A stretch of DNA of 12,183 nt, from positions 1 through 12,183 of the forward strand of contig WRKK01000310.1 in assembly GCA_009782245.1 (NCBI GenBank). The letters are read 5' to 3'. How positions within the stretch are numbered: position 1 is the first letter of the stretch; every line of letters starts with the position of its first letter. Source of the DNA: Defluviitaleaceae bacterium. GTDB taxonomy: Bacteria; Bacillota; Clostridia; Lachnospirales; WQUN01. Positions 4,954 to 12,183 of this stretch are shown here, piece after piece. A program made the translations under genes and the position numbers. Below the pieces are notes generated by a model, which was not told the DNA's origin, did not search any database, and was given only the letters and a program-made list of their open reading frames with translations.

Positions 4954-4965
4954 CCTTGCCAATTC

Positions 4966-6081
4966 CTACAAAATCGTCTTCTTAGTTACAATAACAGGAT
5001 TATCACTGCTACCAATAATCTGCACGCCGTCATTCAGCACAACTTCCTTGTCCAAAATTGCGTTGTCAACCACGCAATTATTGCCAATCCGACAGCCGTC
5101 CATTATTATTGCGTTCGTGATGTTAGAGTTTTCGCCAACGAAAACCTTGCGAAACAGCACAGAATGCTCCACGTTGCCGTTGAGAATTGTGCCGCTGCCT
5201 GCCAAACTGTTTTTCACGTTCGCGCCAAAATTATACTTGGCTGGCGGCTCGTCCTTTGGCTTGGTTTGCGTAAACGGATATTTGCGGCTGAATAAATTGC
5301 GAATATCACTGTGCAAAAAGTCCATGTTTGTGTCGTAGTAGGCTTTTGTGCTGTTTAACGTCCGCCAATATCCCTCGTGGCGATAGCCGTAAATCCGCAA
5401 CCGCTTGCGATACCGCATGAAAATATCCTGCGCCAAATCGTATCGACCCTCCGCACTAATCGATTTCAGCAAGTCAATCAGCAGCTTCCGAGAAATCACA
5501 TACAATCCCAGCGAGATAAATTTCGATTGCGGTTCAAGCGGCTTTTCTTCAAAATCCAAAACACGGTCGTTTTCGTCCATGTCCATAACGCCGTATTGCC
5601 GCAAATCCTCGTCTTTCGGCGCAGGAACATACGCAATCGTAATCTCCGCATCTTTGTCAACGTGATATTGAATCAGCTGGTTGTAGTCAATTTTGTGAAT
5701 GCTGTTGCCAGAGGCAATCACGACATACGGCTCGTTGCTGCGTTCCAAATACGTGATGTTTTGGTAAATGGAATCCGCCGTGCCGCGGAACCAATACGAA
5801 TTGTCGTCCGAAAGATACGGCGAAAACACGAACAGTCCGCCTTGCTTGCGTCCCAAATCCCACCATTTTGACGACGACAAATGGTCGTGCAGCGAACGAG
5901 AGTTGTATTGCGTGATAACGGCGACTTTGTTAATGCCAGAGTGCGTCATATTGCTAAGCGTGAAATCGATGCAACGATAACAGCCGCCGATGGGCATAGC
6001 GGAGGTCGCGCGCGATTCGGTCAGCTTGCCAAGCCGTTTGTCGCTGCCGCCGCCTGCTAAAATAATTCCAATACCTTTCAT
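4966..6081 (-). CDS. glgD: GlgD, ADP-glucose pyrophosphorylase regulatory subunit
   Basis: A 371-residue protein, normal GlgD length, partner subunit of GlgC in glycogen (or other alpha-glucan) synthesis in Bacillota. The N-terminal nucleotidyltransferase domain has I-I-L-A-G-G-G (7-12), then S-R-A-T-S-A-M-P-I-G-G-C-Y-R-C-I-D-F, the GlgD form of the substrate loop. The catalytic G-G-D-H of GlgC is replaced by A-S-G-N (123-126) before S-I-H-K-I-D-Y, and GlgC's Y-W-K-D-V-G-T becomes Y-W-R-T-L-N-S. This fits a non-catalytic subunit. The C-terminal ~90 residues are a left-handed beta-helix of hexapeptide repeats. The ATG (6079-6081) overlaps the glgC stop as TAATG, with GGAGGAAG in the glgC end serving as ribosome site. 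An upstream open frame to 6174 is a shadow inside glgC. Confidence 0.95.
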   Translation of the reverse strand: MKGIGIILAGGGSDKRLGKLTESRATSAMPIGGCYRCIDFTLSNMTHSGINKVAVITQYNSRSLHDHLSSSKWWDLGRKQGGLFVFSPYLSDDNSYWFRGTADSIYQNITYLERSNEPYVVIASGNSIHKIDYNQLIQYHVDKDAEITIAYVPAPKDEDLRQYGVMDMDENDRVLDFEEKPLEPQSKFISLGLYVISRKLLIDLLKSISAEGRYDLAQDIFMRYRKRLRIYGYRHEGYWRTLNSTKAYYDTNMDFLHSDIRNLFSRKYPFTQTKPKDEPPAKYNFGANVKNSLAGSGTILNGNVEHSVLFRKVFVGENSNITNAIIMDGCRIGNNCVVDNAILDKEVVLNDGVQIIGSSDNPVIVTKKTIL

Positions 6082-7358
6082 TATTCTTCCTCCAATCCGT
6101 GGACGATGCTTTGTCCGCTTGCCAGTTCGTTGTTGGGATAATCGGCAGGAGCGGTTTCGCCGTACAGCACGCAATTTTTGCCGATTTTAACGCCGTTCGG
6201 CACAACGGTGGATTCGCCCAAAACGGTGATTCCAGAATCGTAAATGTGAGGTTTTAGCTCATTTTTGATGTTGTCGCCAACGCCCATGGTAACGTCGTCG
6301 CCGATTTTGCAGGCGCTATCGATAATGCAGCGTTCGATAACGGTATTTTTGCCGATAACGCAAGCGTCCATTATGATAGAATCGGTAATTACAGCACCTT
6401 CGCCGATAACAACCTCTGGGCCGATAACAGAATTTTTGACCGTTCCATAAACCTCGCAGCCCTCAGAAACAAGGCTTGTGGTAATTTGCGAGTTTGCACC
6501 AGAATACAGCGGCGGTTGATGGTCGCTGTCGGTGTAAATTTTCCAAAAATCCTCGTAAAGGTTAAATTCTGGGACGGTTTGAATTAAGTCCATGTTAGCC
6601 AGCCAATAGGATTCTATTGTGCCAACGTCTTTCCAATATTGGTTAAAACGGTGTGCAAACAGGCGTTTTCCTTGCCCAAGCAGGGTTGGGATAATGTGCT
6701 TGCCAAAATCGCTGTCTGGGTGGACAAGCGAATCCGCTTCGAGCGCCGATTTTAGGAGTTCCCAATTAAAGATGTAGATTCCCATGGAAGCAAGGTTGCT
6801 TTTGGGATTTTTGGGTTTTTCCTCGAACTCGTAGATTTTGCTGGATTCGTCGGCGTTCATGATTCCCATACGAGAAGCCTCATCAAGAGGGACTTCTTGC
6901 ACAGCAACAGTAACATCGGCTTTGTTTTTTTTGTGGAAATGTAGCATTTCCGAGTAATCCATTTTATAGATGTGGTCGCCGCCTAGAATGAGGACGTATT
7001 CAGGGTTAAAAGCGTCAATATAGCTAACATTTTGGAAGATAGCGTTCGCCGTACCCGAGTAGAACTCGCCATGGTCGCTTTTCAAGTGGGGCGCGAGAAT
7101 AGTAACGCCGCCGTTACGTCTGTCCATATCCCAAGGGATACCAATACCAATATGTTGGTTTAGTTGTAGTGGCAGATATTGGGTTAGCACTCCGAGAGTG
7201 TCAACGCCAGAATTTATGCAGTTGCTCATAGCAAAGTCGATAATTCTATATTTTCCGCCAAAAGAAAGGGCTGGTTTTGCCTTTGTAGCGGTCAAAACAC
7301 CAAGCCTGCTGCCCTGGCCACCAGCCAGTAGCATTGCAATCATTTCTTTTTTACGCAT
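6081..7358 (-). CDS. glgC: GlgC, glucose-1-phosphate adenylyltransferase
   Basis: A 425-residue enzyme making ADP-glucose from glucose-1-phosphate and ATP, the committed step of bacterial glycogen synthesis; cytoplasmic, acts with GlgD. Motifs: A-G-G-Q-G-S-R-L-G (12-20), A-K-P-A-L-S-F-G-G-K-Y-R-I-I-D-F (27-42), G-G-D128-H-I-Y-K-M-D-Y, F-E-E-K-P-K (178-183) with S-M-G-I-Y-I-F, and Y-W-K-D-V-G-T-I-E-S-Y-W (241-252). A hexapeptide beta-helix follows from about 300. The start ATG (7356-7358) has GGAGGTGA about six bases before it. The frame stays open upstream, but that extension reads through the promoter and a short repeat and is rejected. The gene leads a run of seven minus-strand genes. Confidence 0.96.
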   Translation of the reverse strand: MRKKEMIAMLLAGGQGSRLGVLTATKAKPALSFGGKYRIIDFAMSNCINSGVDTLGVLTQYLPLQLNQHIGIGIPWDMDRRNGGVTILAPHLKSDHGEFYSGTANAIFQNVSYIDAFNPEYVLILGGDHIYKMDYSEMLHFHKKNKADVTVAVQEVPLDEASRMGIMNADESSKIYEFEEKPKNPKSNLASMGIYIFNWELLKSALEADSLVHPDSDFGKHIIPTLLGQGKRLFAHRFNQYWKDVGTIESYWLANMDLIQTVPEFNLYEDFWKIYTDSDHQPPLYSGANSQITTSLVSEGCEVYGTVKNSVIGPEVVIGEGAVITDSIIMDACVIGKNTVIERCIIDSACKIGDDVTMGVGDNIKNELKPHIYDSGITVLGESTVVPNGVKIGKNCVLYGETAPADYPNNELASGQSIVHGLEEE

Positions 7359-7386
7359 ACCAATCACCTCCGCGTTTAATGTTTTT

Positions 7387-7415
7387 ATTGTAGCATATTT
7401 TTTTATGGGTGTAAA
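7387..7415 (-). promoter_or_regulatory. glgC promoter, sigma-A type
   Basis: Minus strand: -35 TTTACA (7415-7410), a 17-base spacer, then -10 TACAAT (7392-7387) with an extended TGC before it. The expected start is near 7380, giving a leader of about 22 bases with GGAGGTGA. One of the two clearest promoters in the window. Confidence 0.85.
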
Positions 7416-7438
7416 GTTTTTTTTTGGCAACTTAAAAA

Positions 7439-7464
7439 ACGGGATAAACGGGATAAACGGGATA
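7439..7464. repeat. 9-bp tandem repeat upstream of glgC promoter
   Basis: ACGGGATAA occurs twice and nearly a third time (7439-7447, 7448-7456, 7457-7464 with the last base changed), immediately upstream of an A/T tract and the glgC -35. It could be a slippage-prone repeat or a spaced binding site. No gene is in this 175-base gap. Confidence 0.7.
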
Positions 7465-7533
7465 TTTCGCAAGTTTTAGTCCTGCGAACTTTCTGCGGCA
7501 ACTTGGCTCAAATTATTTTCCGCTCTAATTTTC

Positions 7534-8907
7534 CTACATTTTTATATTTTCCTGCGGCAACATCTCATAAAACCCAGGAAAAGAAACATCAGCACAATCA
7601 GCGCCAACAACAACCGTTTCGCCGTGCGCCGCCATTGCCAAAATGGACAAAATCATTGCCAGCCGATGATCGCCGTGGCTGTCAACCGTTGCGCCGTGCA
7701 ACAAATTTTCGCCGAAACAAACGCCGTTTATTGTCATGCCGTCATCGTGCGGCGTTATGGGATTTTTTGCCACAAAAAATTTGCCAAACTCTTCCATTAC
7801 AACCTTTATGCGGTCGGTTTCTTTTACCCGCAATTCCTGGGCATCTTTTATAACGGTTTCGCCCTCCGCAAACAGAGCAACCGCCGCTATTGCGGGAATT
7901 TCGTCAATCAACGTGGGAATCTCATCGCCCGATATTGTGGTTGCTTTTAGCGGATTCTGTTTTATGAAAATGTCCGCAACAGGCTCATCGCCCATGTTTC
8001 GGGGATTTTGCAGTTCGATTTTTGCCCCCATGCGTTGCAAAACGGCAATTATCCCCGCACGGGTTGGATTTACGCCAACGTCGCAAATTGTCAACTCGCA
8101 ATTTGGCAAAATTGCCGCCGCCGCCAGCCAAAACGCCGCCGAAGAAATATCCCCAGGCACAGCAACAGGACGCGCCCGCAAAGGTTGCAAAATCGGCTTG
8201 CTTATAATAACCGTGCCGTCCCGAGAAATATTTGCTCCGAAATAATTCAGCATTTTTTCTGTGTGATCTCGGGTTGCAATCGGCTCGTGAATTATGGTTT
8301 TTTCGTCAGGGCTTGCATACAAACTAGCCAGCAAAATAGCCGATTTCACTTGCGCGCTCGCCACGGGCAAAGTGTATTCAATGCCATGCAACGGCTGTTT
8401 TGGCGGATTTATCGTAACAGGAGCGTAAACTCCGCTGATATTCGCACCCATCAAAGTTAGCGGCTCGACAACTCGTTTCATTGGGCGTTTTTTTATGGAA
8501 TCGTCGCCCGTCAGCGTGCTTGCGAACGCTTGCCCTGCCAGCAAACCCGCCATAAGCCGCAAAGTTGTGCCACTGTTGCCAACGTCCAAAATTGCGGTTG
8601 ACGGCTGTAGCTTGCCCGTGCCGTTAATCAGCACATTTGTTGGGTTTTTCTCGTCAATAATAATGTCAACCCCCAATTTGCGAAAGCAACTTATGGTTGA
8701 CAAACAATCTGCACCTGTCAAAAAGCCTGTAACTTCGGTTGTTCCGCTTGCCATTGCACCAAACATTACCGAGCGGTGCGAAATGGATTTATCGCCAGGA
8801 ACGGCGAATTTTTTTTGGATTTTTTCGCCAATACTGGCAAAATCTCCCGTTATCGTGATATTTTTCGTATTTTTAACGTTTTTTGCGTTTTCATTTTCAA
8901 CATTCAT
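7534..8907 (-). CDS. aroA: 3-phosphoshikimate 1-carboxyvinyltransferase (EPSP synthase), class II
   Basis: A 457-residue enzyme of the shikimate pathway, joining PEP to shikimate-3-phosphate; cytoplasmic. Seen: P-G-D-K40-S-I-S-H-R at the PEP/S3P site, G-N-S-G-T-T-L-R (110-117), R-P-M-K-R (141-145), S-A-Q-V-K (184-188), R-D-H-T-E (213-217), N-P-T-R (280-283), I-D335-E-I-P, and E-L-R-V-K-E-T-D-R (358-366). R-x-H-x-E, G-D-K-x, S-A-Q-x-K and N-x-T-R are the motif set used to define class II EPSPS. Class II enzymes often tolerate glyphosate, but this one keeps Gly in the G-N-S-G-T loop, so tolerance is not assured. The start overlaps hisC by four bases (ATGA). The first ~30 residues are Asn/Lys-rich and look like a linker ahead of the conserved domain. 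Confidence 0.95.
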   Translation of the reverse strand: MNVENENAKNVKNTKNITITGDFASIGEKIQKKFAVPGDKSISHRSVMFGAMASGTTEVTGFLTGADCLSTISCFRKLGVDIIIDEKNPTNVLINGTGKLQPSTAILDVGNSGTTLRLMAGLLAGQAFASTLTGDDSIKKRPMKRVVEPLTLMGANISGVYAPVTINPPKQPLHGIEYTLPVASAQVKSAILLASLYASPDEKTIIHEPIATRDHTEKMLNYFGANISRDGTVIISKPILQPLRARPVAVPGDISSAAFWLAAAAILPNCELTICDVGVNPTRAGIIAVLQRMGAKIELQNPRNMGDEPVADIFIKQNPLKATTISGDEIPTLIDEIPAIAAVALFAEGETVIKDAQELRVKETDRIKVVMEEFGKFFVAKNPITPHDDGMTINGVCFGENLLHGATVDSHGDHRLAMILSILAMAAHGETVVVGADCADVSFPGFYEMLPQENIKM

Positions 8908-10016
8908 TTTAGCACCTCTTTAATTTCCGCCAAAAAGCCGTTCATTTCCTGTTCTGTGCCGATTGTTAATCGGATAAACTTTTCCATGCCAAACGCCGCT
9001 CCTGGGCGGATTATATAGCCTTTTTGCATTAATTTTTCAAAAACGGTTAGGCTATCACGCGCGACATCTGTCATTAAAAAGTTGGCTTGCGATGGAACGC
9101 TAAAAAGCCCCATTTTTGCGAATTTTTCCTCGGTATATTGCATTATTTGGCGGTTAAGTTGGTGGCTTTTTTGCACAAAATTTTGATCCGCCAAAGCCGC
9201 CAAAGCCGCCGCTTGTGCAAGGTTGGTTACGTTAAACGGCTGGCGGATTTTCTCCAGCTGTTCAACTATAGTTTTGTGGCAAATGCCAAAACCAACACGC
9301 AAACCCGCCAAACCGTACGCCTTTGAAAACGTTCGCAACACAACAATATTGGGGTTTTCCGCCATTTGCGAAATTGTTTCGGGAAAATCATTTGCGGAAA
9401 CATATTCTTTGTAGGCTTCGTCAAAAATTACCACAATTTTTGGGGAAATTTTGTTGATTTTTACCAAAAAATCCGTTTGCTCTTGTTTGCCAAAATATGT
9501 GCCTGTTGGATTATTTGGATTTGCCAAAAAAATCAACTTGGTTTTTGGCGTTATTTCCTGTAAAATAGCGGTTAAGTTGTATGCGTGATTGTGCATTGGC
9601 ACAGTTTTTATTATTCCGCCCATTGCCGTAACCGCCGCCGCATATTGCGGAAACGTGATTTGTGCGGTAATTGCCTCGTCCGCTGGCTCGATGAAAATTT
9701 TGGCTAACATGGAAATAATTTCGTCAGAGCCAGCACCAAAAACCAAGTTGTCGGCGGGAACATCGTAAAAACTGGCAACAGCCGCTCGCAATTTTGCACA
9801 ATATCCATCGGGATAAAGTGCAACATCTGCTAAACTAGCTAAAACAGCCGCTTTCACGCTTTGCGAACAACCGTAAGGGTTTTCGTTAGATGCCAACTTT
9901 ACAACGTTTTCAAGCTGATATTCCGCTTTAACGTCATCTATCGGTCGCCCTGGAATGTAGGGTTTTAGCGGTTGTATTGATTTTCTAAAATTTTCCTTAA
10001 ACTTAAAATCAAGCAT
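8904..10016 (-). CDS. hisC: Histidinol-phosphate / aromatic aminotransferase
   Basis: A 370-residue fold-type I PLP aminotransferase of the HisC group, normal length. Seen: L-A-S-N-E-N-P-Y-G (41-49), G-A-G-S-D-E-I-I (94-101), N-P-N169-N-P-T-G, F-D199-E-A-Y202, T-F-S-K232-A-Y-G-L-A-G-L-R240 with K232 as the PLP lysine, and a C-terminal R-L-T-I-G-T. The ATG at 10014-10016 is chosen because AAGGAG sits just upstream; the TTG at 10031 would place that site inside the gene. Directly followed by aroA with a four-base overlap. In Bacillus subtilis hisC also sits beside tyrA and aroE(aroA), where it serves both histidine and aromatic amino acid synthesis. That suggests this copy transaminates prephenate/phenylpyruvate-type acids as well as, or instead of, imidazole acetol phosphate. 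No other his gene is in view. Confidence 0.92.
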   Translation of the reverse strand: MLDFKFKENFRKSIQPLKPYIPGRPIDDVKAEYQLENVVKLASNENPYGCSQSVKAAVLASLADVALYPDGYCAKLRAAVASFYDVPADNLVFGAGSDEIISMLAKIFIEPADEAITAQITFPQYAAAVTAMGGIIKTVPMHNHAYNLTAILQEITPKTKLIFLANPNNPTGTYFGKQEQTDFLVKINKISPKIVVIFDEAYKEYVSANDFPETISQMAENPNIVVLRTFSKAYGLAGLRVGFGICHKTIVEQLEKIRQPFNVTNLAQAAALAALADQNFVQKSHQLNRQIMQYTEEKFAKMGLFSVPSQANFLMTDVARDSLTVFEKLMQKGYIIRPGAAFGMEKFIRLTIGTEQEMNGFLAEIKEVLK

Positions 10017-10061
10017 AAAAATCTCCTTCAAAAATCTACATCAAAAATCCCATTCACTAAC

Positions 10062-11876
10062 TTATCCCTCAACAACGGGAATATGCCACATTTCGTTAAT
10101 TGCCTTAATTTTGGCTAAATCGCATTTTGGCTTGCGGTCGTATGTTAAAAGTCCGTTTATTTCCTGTTCAACATCGGTTAGTTGCGTGTAGCAAAAGCCG
10201 TGCAATATTTTGGATTCGTAAACCGCTTGCATTATTCGGGAATAATCCGCCAAAAATTCCTCTTCGGTGGTTGCAGATGTATAGCCCCAATCGCCTTTTT
10301 TAGCGGTTTCTTCTGTTTTATATGCAATTCCACCAAATTCTGTTAGCAAAATTGGCTCATTTTTGTGCAAAAAGCCAGTTACAAAAATTTCACGGGCGGC
10401 GGGTCTAGCGGACAATATACTACATTTGTCGTATAGACTTGCCTTGTAATAGGCGTATTTTTCGGGTTCGGCGGCGTTGCCGTGGTTGTAGTTGTGAACC
10501 GCACAAATATCAGTTTTTGTCATTTCCCAGCCGTCATTGGAGATTACCAATCTAGTTTTATCCAACGATTTTATCGTGTAATACAGCCCCAAAGTGTGGT
10601 TCGCCTGCTGTTCATCGTAGCCAATATTGGGAACGCCCCAACTTTCGTTGATTGGCACCCAAGCCGCAATGCACGGGTGGTTGTAATCTCGGGCGATAAT
10701 CTCGAGCCACTCACGGGTTAGCCGCGCGACCGCTTTATCGCTGAAAATTGGTGCGGCGGCACATTCGCCCCAAACTAAAAACCCCAGTTTATCCGCCCAA
10801 TAAAGGTAGCGCGGGTCTTCCACTTTTTGGTGCTTTCTTGCCCCGTTAAACCCCATTTCCTTTGCCAGCAAAATGTCCTGTTTAAGAGCCTCGTCGGACG
10901 GTGCGGTCAGCAAGCCCTGTTGCCAATAGCCCTGATCTAGCACCAATTTTTGGTAAAATGGGCGATTGTTTAGGTAAACCATGCCGTTTTGCGTGTGGAT
11001 TTTTCGCATACCAAAATAGGATTCTATTTCGTCAAGCAGCTCCAAGCCGTCTTTTAACTGGATTCTTATGTCAAAAAGGTTGGGATTATGCGGTGTCCAA
11101 GTCCAGCCATCGCCGTGCATTAGCGAGCGGAAAATTTTTTGGTTAAACAGATTGATGACCGTTTTTGTGTATTTATTGAAAATAAACATGGTTTCGGCAA
11201 CGATTTTTTCGCCTTTGAATGTGATGTCAAAATTGACGTATTTTCCCGTAAAATCGCCGTTTGTTTCAAACTCGATGGCTATGTCGCCGTTGTCAACATC
11301 GGGCGTAAAACGCAGGTTGGTTATGTGGGTTTTTTCAAGCCCCTCCAGCCAAACCGTTTGCCAAATGCCCGTTGTGCGGGTGTACCAAATTGCGGCGGAT
11401 TCCTCTTGCCAAAATTGCTTGCCGCGCGGGATAGTTTCGTCCGTGGACGGGTCGCAAACCCGCACAATTAGCGATTCTGTTTTGTGGGTTAAATACGGCG
11501 TAATGTTGAAACTAAACGGCGTGTGTCCGCCCTCGTGGCTGCCCGCCAAATGCCCGTTTATGTACACGTCCGCCAAATAATCCACCGCGCCAAAGTGCAA
11601 AATTATTTGCTTTTCTTTCATTTTTTCGGGCAACTCAAAACTGGTGGAATACCAGCAATAATCGTGAAAAGTGGTATCGTTTATGCCGCTTAACGGCGTT
11701 TGAAACGCAAACGGCACGGTTATTTTTTTGGCGGAAACCTTGCTAAAATCAGCAAACCAGCCTTGCTGCAAGCCGATGTTGTCGTCGTCAAAGGCAAAAT
11801 CCCATTCGCCGTTAAGGTTCAGCCAGTCGGCTCTGACAAGTTGCGGTCGTGGATATTCTTCTCGTAATATTGGCAA
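10062..11876 (-). CDS. Glycoside hydrolase family 2 (beta-galactosidase/glucuronidase-like)
   Basis: A 604-residue GH2 enzyme. Order: N-terminal jelly-roll sugar-binding domain (L-N-G-E-W-D-F-A-F ... V-D-Y-L-A-D-V-Y-I-N-G), an immunoglobulin-like middle domain, then a TIM barrel starting near G-F-N-G-A-R-K-H-Q-K. The candidate acid/base is E411 in I-N-E-S-W-G and the nucleophile E513 in L-L-T-E-F-G-G. The ending F-C-Y-T-Q-L-T-D-V-E-Q-E-I-N-G-L-L is typical of this GH2 subgroup. No signal peptide, so likely cytoplasmic on imported oligosaccharide; the exact sugar cannot be told. The start is judged to be TTG at 11874-11876, with AAAGGGGTG about eight bases before it. The longer open frame (to 12002) would include the promoter. 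It lies 45 bases before hisC and is probably co-transcribed. Confidence 0.9.
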   Translation of the reverse strand: MPILREEYPRPQLVRADWLNLNGEWDFAFDDDNIGLQQGWFADFSKVSAKKITVPFAFQTPLSGINDTTFHDYCWYSTSFELPEKMKEKQIILHFGAVDYLADVYINGHLAGSHEGGHTPFSFNITPYLTHKTESLIVRVCDPSTDETIPRGKQFWQEESAAIWYTRTTGIWQTVWLEGLEKTHITNLRFTPDVDNGDIAIEFETNGDFTGKYVNFDITFKGEKIVAETMFIFNKYTKTVINLFNQKIFRSLMHGDGWTWTPHNPNLFDIRIQLKDGLELLDEIESYFGMRKIHTQNGMVYLNNRPFYQKLVLDQGYWQQGLLTAPSDEALKQDILLAKEMGFNGARKHQKVEDPRYLYWADKLGFLVWGECAAAPIFSDKAVARLTREWLEIIARDYNHPCIAAWVPINESWGVPNIGYDEQQANHTLGLYYTIKSLDKTRLVISNDGWEMTKTDICAVHNYNHGNAAEPEKYAYYKASLYDKCSILSARPAAREIFVTGFLHKNEPILLTEFGGIAYKTEETAKKGDWGYTSATTEEEFLADYSRIMQAVYESKILHGFCYTQLTDVEQEINGLLTYDRKPKCDLAKIKAINEMWHIPVVEG

Positions 11877-11936
11877 TGAAAACACCCCTTTTGTGAAATT
11901 TTTAGTGGAATTGTTATGCTTATTTTGCATTTTTAT

Positions 11937-11965
11937 ATTGTACCACAATTTTCGGAATGCCGCTA
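11937..11965 (-). promoter_or_regulatory. Probable promoter for GH2-hisC-aroA
   Basis: Minus strand -10 TACAAT (11942-11937) with an extended TGG before it; the -35 position is poor (TAGCGG), so the extended -10 probably carries recognition. The expected start is near 11930, leaving a leader of about 54 bases before the TTG start. An ATGC-N7-GCAT inverted repeat lies at the start site (about 11917-11931) and could be an operator. Confidence 0.6.
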
Positions 11966-11995
11966 AAAAATTTTTTATAATTTTGCAAAATTTTC

Positions 11996-12024
11996 TTGAC
12001 AAAATTTTTTGAACATGATATTAT
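11996..12024 (+). promoter_or_regulatory. Plus-strand promoter for ribosomal protein operon
   Basis: A perfect -35 TTGACA (11996-12001), 17-base spacer, then -10 TATTAT (12019-12024); an overlapping TATAAT is at 12022-12027. It faces right, divergent from the GH2 gene, and feeds the leader that follows. Confidence 0.85.
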
Positions 12025-12030
12025 AATCAC

Positions 12031-12183
12031 GTTGAAAATAATTTTGACCCTAGACAGTAGGTGTGCGACCCCAAAATTCCAAAATCAACGCCACAATCGC
12101 ACGTAAATCCCACCGAGGCCGCTTTACATATGTAAAAAGGCACTCCGAAATTATCGGGGTTATTATTGTGTAATTTTACCAAA
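12031..12183 (+). promoter_or_regulatory. Ribosomal protein L10 leader (autoregulatory RNA)
   Basis: The block CCTAGACAGTAGGTG (12048-12062) and the later CCCACCGAGG (12109-12118) match the conserved halves of the Firmicutes L10 leader, where L10(L12)4 binds to control rplJ-rplL. Pairing supports this: GGTG (12060-12063) with CACC (12111-12114) outside, and TGCGA (12064-12068) with TCGCA (12097-12101) inside. A palindrome, TTTACATATGTAAA, follows at 12123-12136. The 307-base stretch right of the GH2 start holds only this leader and the two promoters. rplJ should begin just beyond the right edge. Recognition is by memory of the motif, not by a covariance-model run. Confidence 0.78.
12142..12168 (+). 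terminator. Attenuator hairpin in the L10 leader
   Basis: CTCCGA (12143-12148) pairs with TCGGGG (12154-12159) around a five-base loop, then TTATTATTGTG. The position after the L10-binding region suits a conditional terminator. The U-run is interrupted, so it may be weak. Confidence 0.5.

Noticed and set aside
5377..5871. Plus-strand 164-residue ORF
   Set aside because: Antisense to glgD, whose conserved motifs cover the whole region.
7359..7472. N-terminal extension of GlgC containing repeated I-P-F units
   Set aside because: It reads through the glgC promoter and the 9-bp repeat. The ATG at 7358 has an excellent Shine-Dalgarno site and gives the normal length.
7465..7533. Terminator after aroA
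   Set aside because: Only a 6-bp stem (TTCGCA/TGCGAA) with an 11-base loop and no U-run; too weak to call.
11877..12002. Longer start for the GH2 protein, or ATG at 11930
   Set aside because: The ATG at 11930 falls at the predicted transcription start, while TTG at 11876 has AAGGGGTG properly spaced and leads straight into the conserved domain.
1..12183. CRISPR array, tRNA, rRNA or insertion sequence
   Set aside because: No regularly spaced repeats, cloverleaf candidates, rRNA-like sequence or transposase-like protein was seen on either strand.

Overview
The window looks like chromosomal DNA of a Bacillota member, probably Clostridia. Three things point there: a GlgC/GlgD pair with a degenerate GlgD, a class II EPSP synthase, and a Firmicutes-type L10 ribosomal leader at the right edge. 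Shine-Dalgarno sites are strong (AGGAGG type) and genes are tightly packed. The species cannot be named from the sequence. All protein genes are on the minus strand, so the biological reading order runs from right to left. Only the leader at the far right is on the plus strand.

Right to left: (1) 11996-12183 holds a near-consensus plus-strand promoter and an L10-type leader; rplJ is expected just outside the window. (2) 7534-11876 holds a family 2 glycoside hydrolase, hisC and class II aroA, probably one operon (45-nt gap, then an ATGA overlap). (3) 2524-7358 starts at a good sigma-A-like promoter (7387-7415) and holds glgC and glgD (TAATG overlap), two tandem Uma2-family nuclease-like genes (TAATG overlap), a three-helix membrane protein, and a RelB/DinJ-type antitoxin overlapping a PIN-domain toxin. 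No convincing intrinsic terminator was seen in this run. (4) 1-2356 holds a TIM-barrel sugar-phosphate isomerase/epimerase, a 43-residue ORF, three paralogous six-cysteine small proteins, and the start of an ABC exporter cut by the left edge.

Region 4 is the most interesting. The three small proteins (80, 80 and 78 aa) share the start M-N-F-E-I-I, have exactly six cysteines each, and carry four N-x-x-C motifs in register. Each has its own ribosome site, and they lie directly upstream of an exporter-type ABC membrane domain. This resembles a cassette for a ribosomally made, exported and perhaps modified peptide (RiPP or bacteriocin-like). No modifying enzyme or protease is in view. If one exists it should lie beyond the left edge, downstream of the ABC gene. 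I do not recognise the peptide family. The ABC gene also lacks a normal start codon: ATA stands where ATG would be expected.

The rest is mostly housekeeping metabolism (glycogen precursor synthesis, the shikimate pathway and an aromatic/histidinol-phosphate aminotransferase) with typical accessory cargo (Uma2 proteins and a toxin-antitoxin pair) appended to the glycogen operon.
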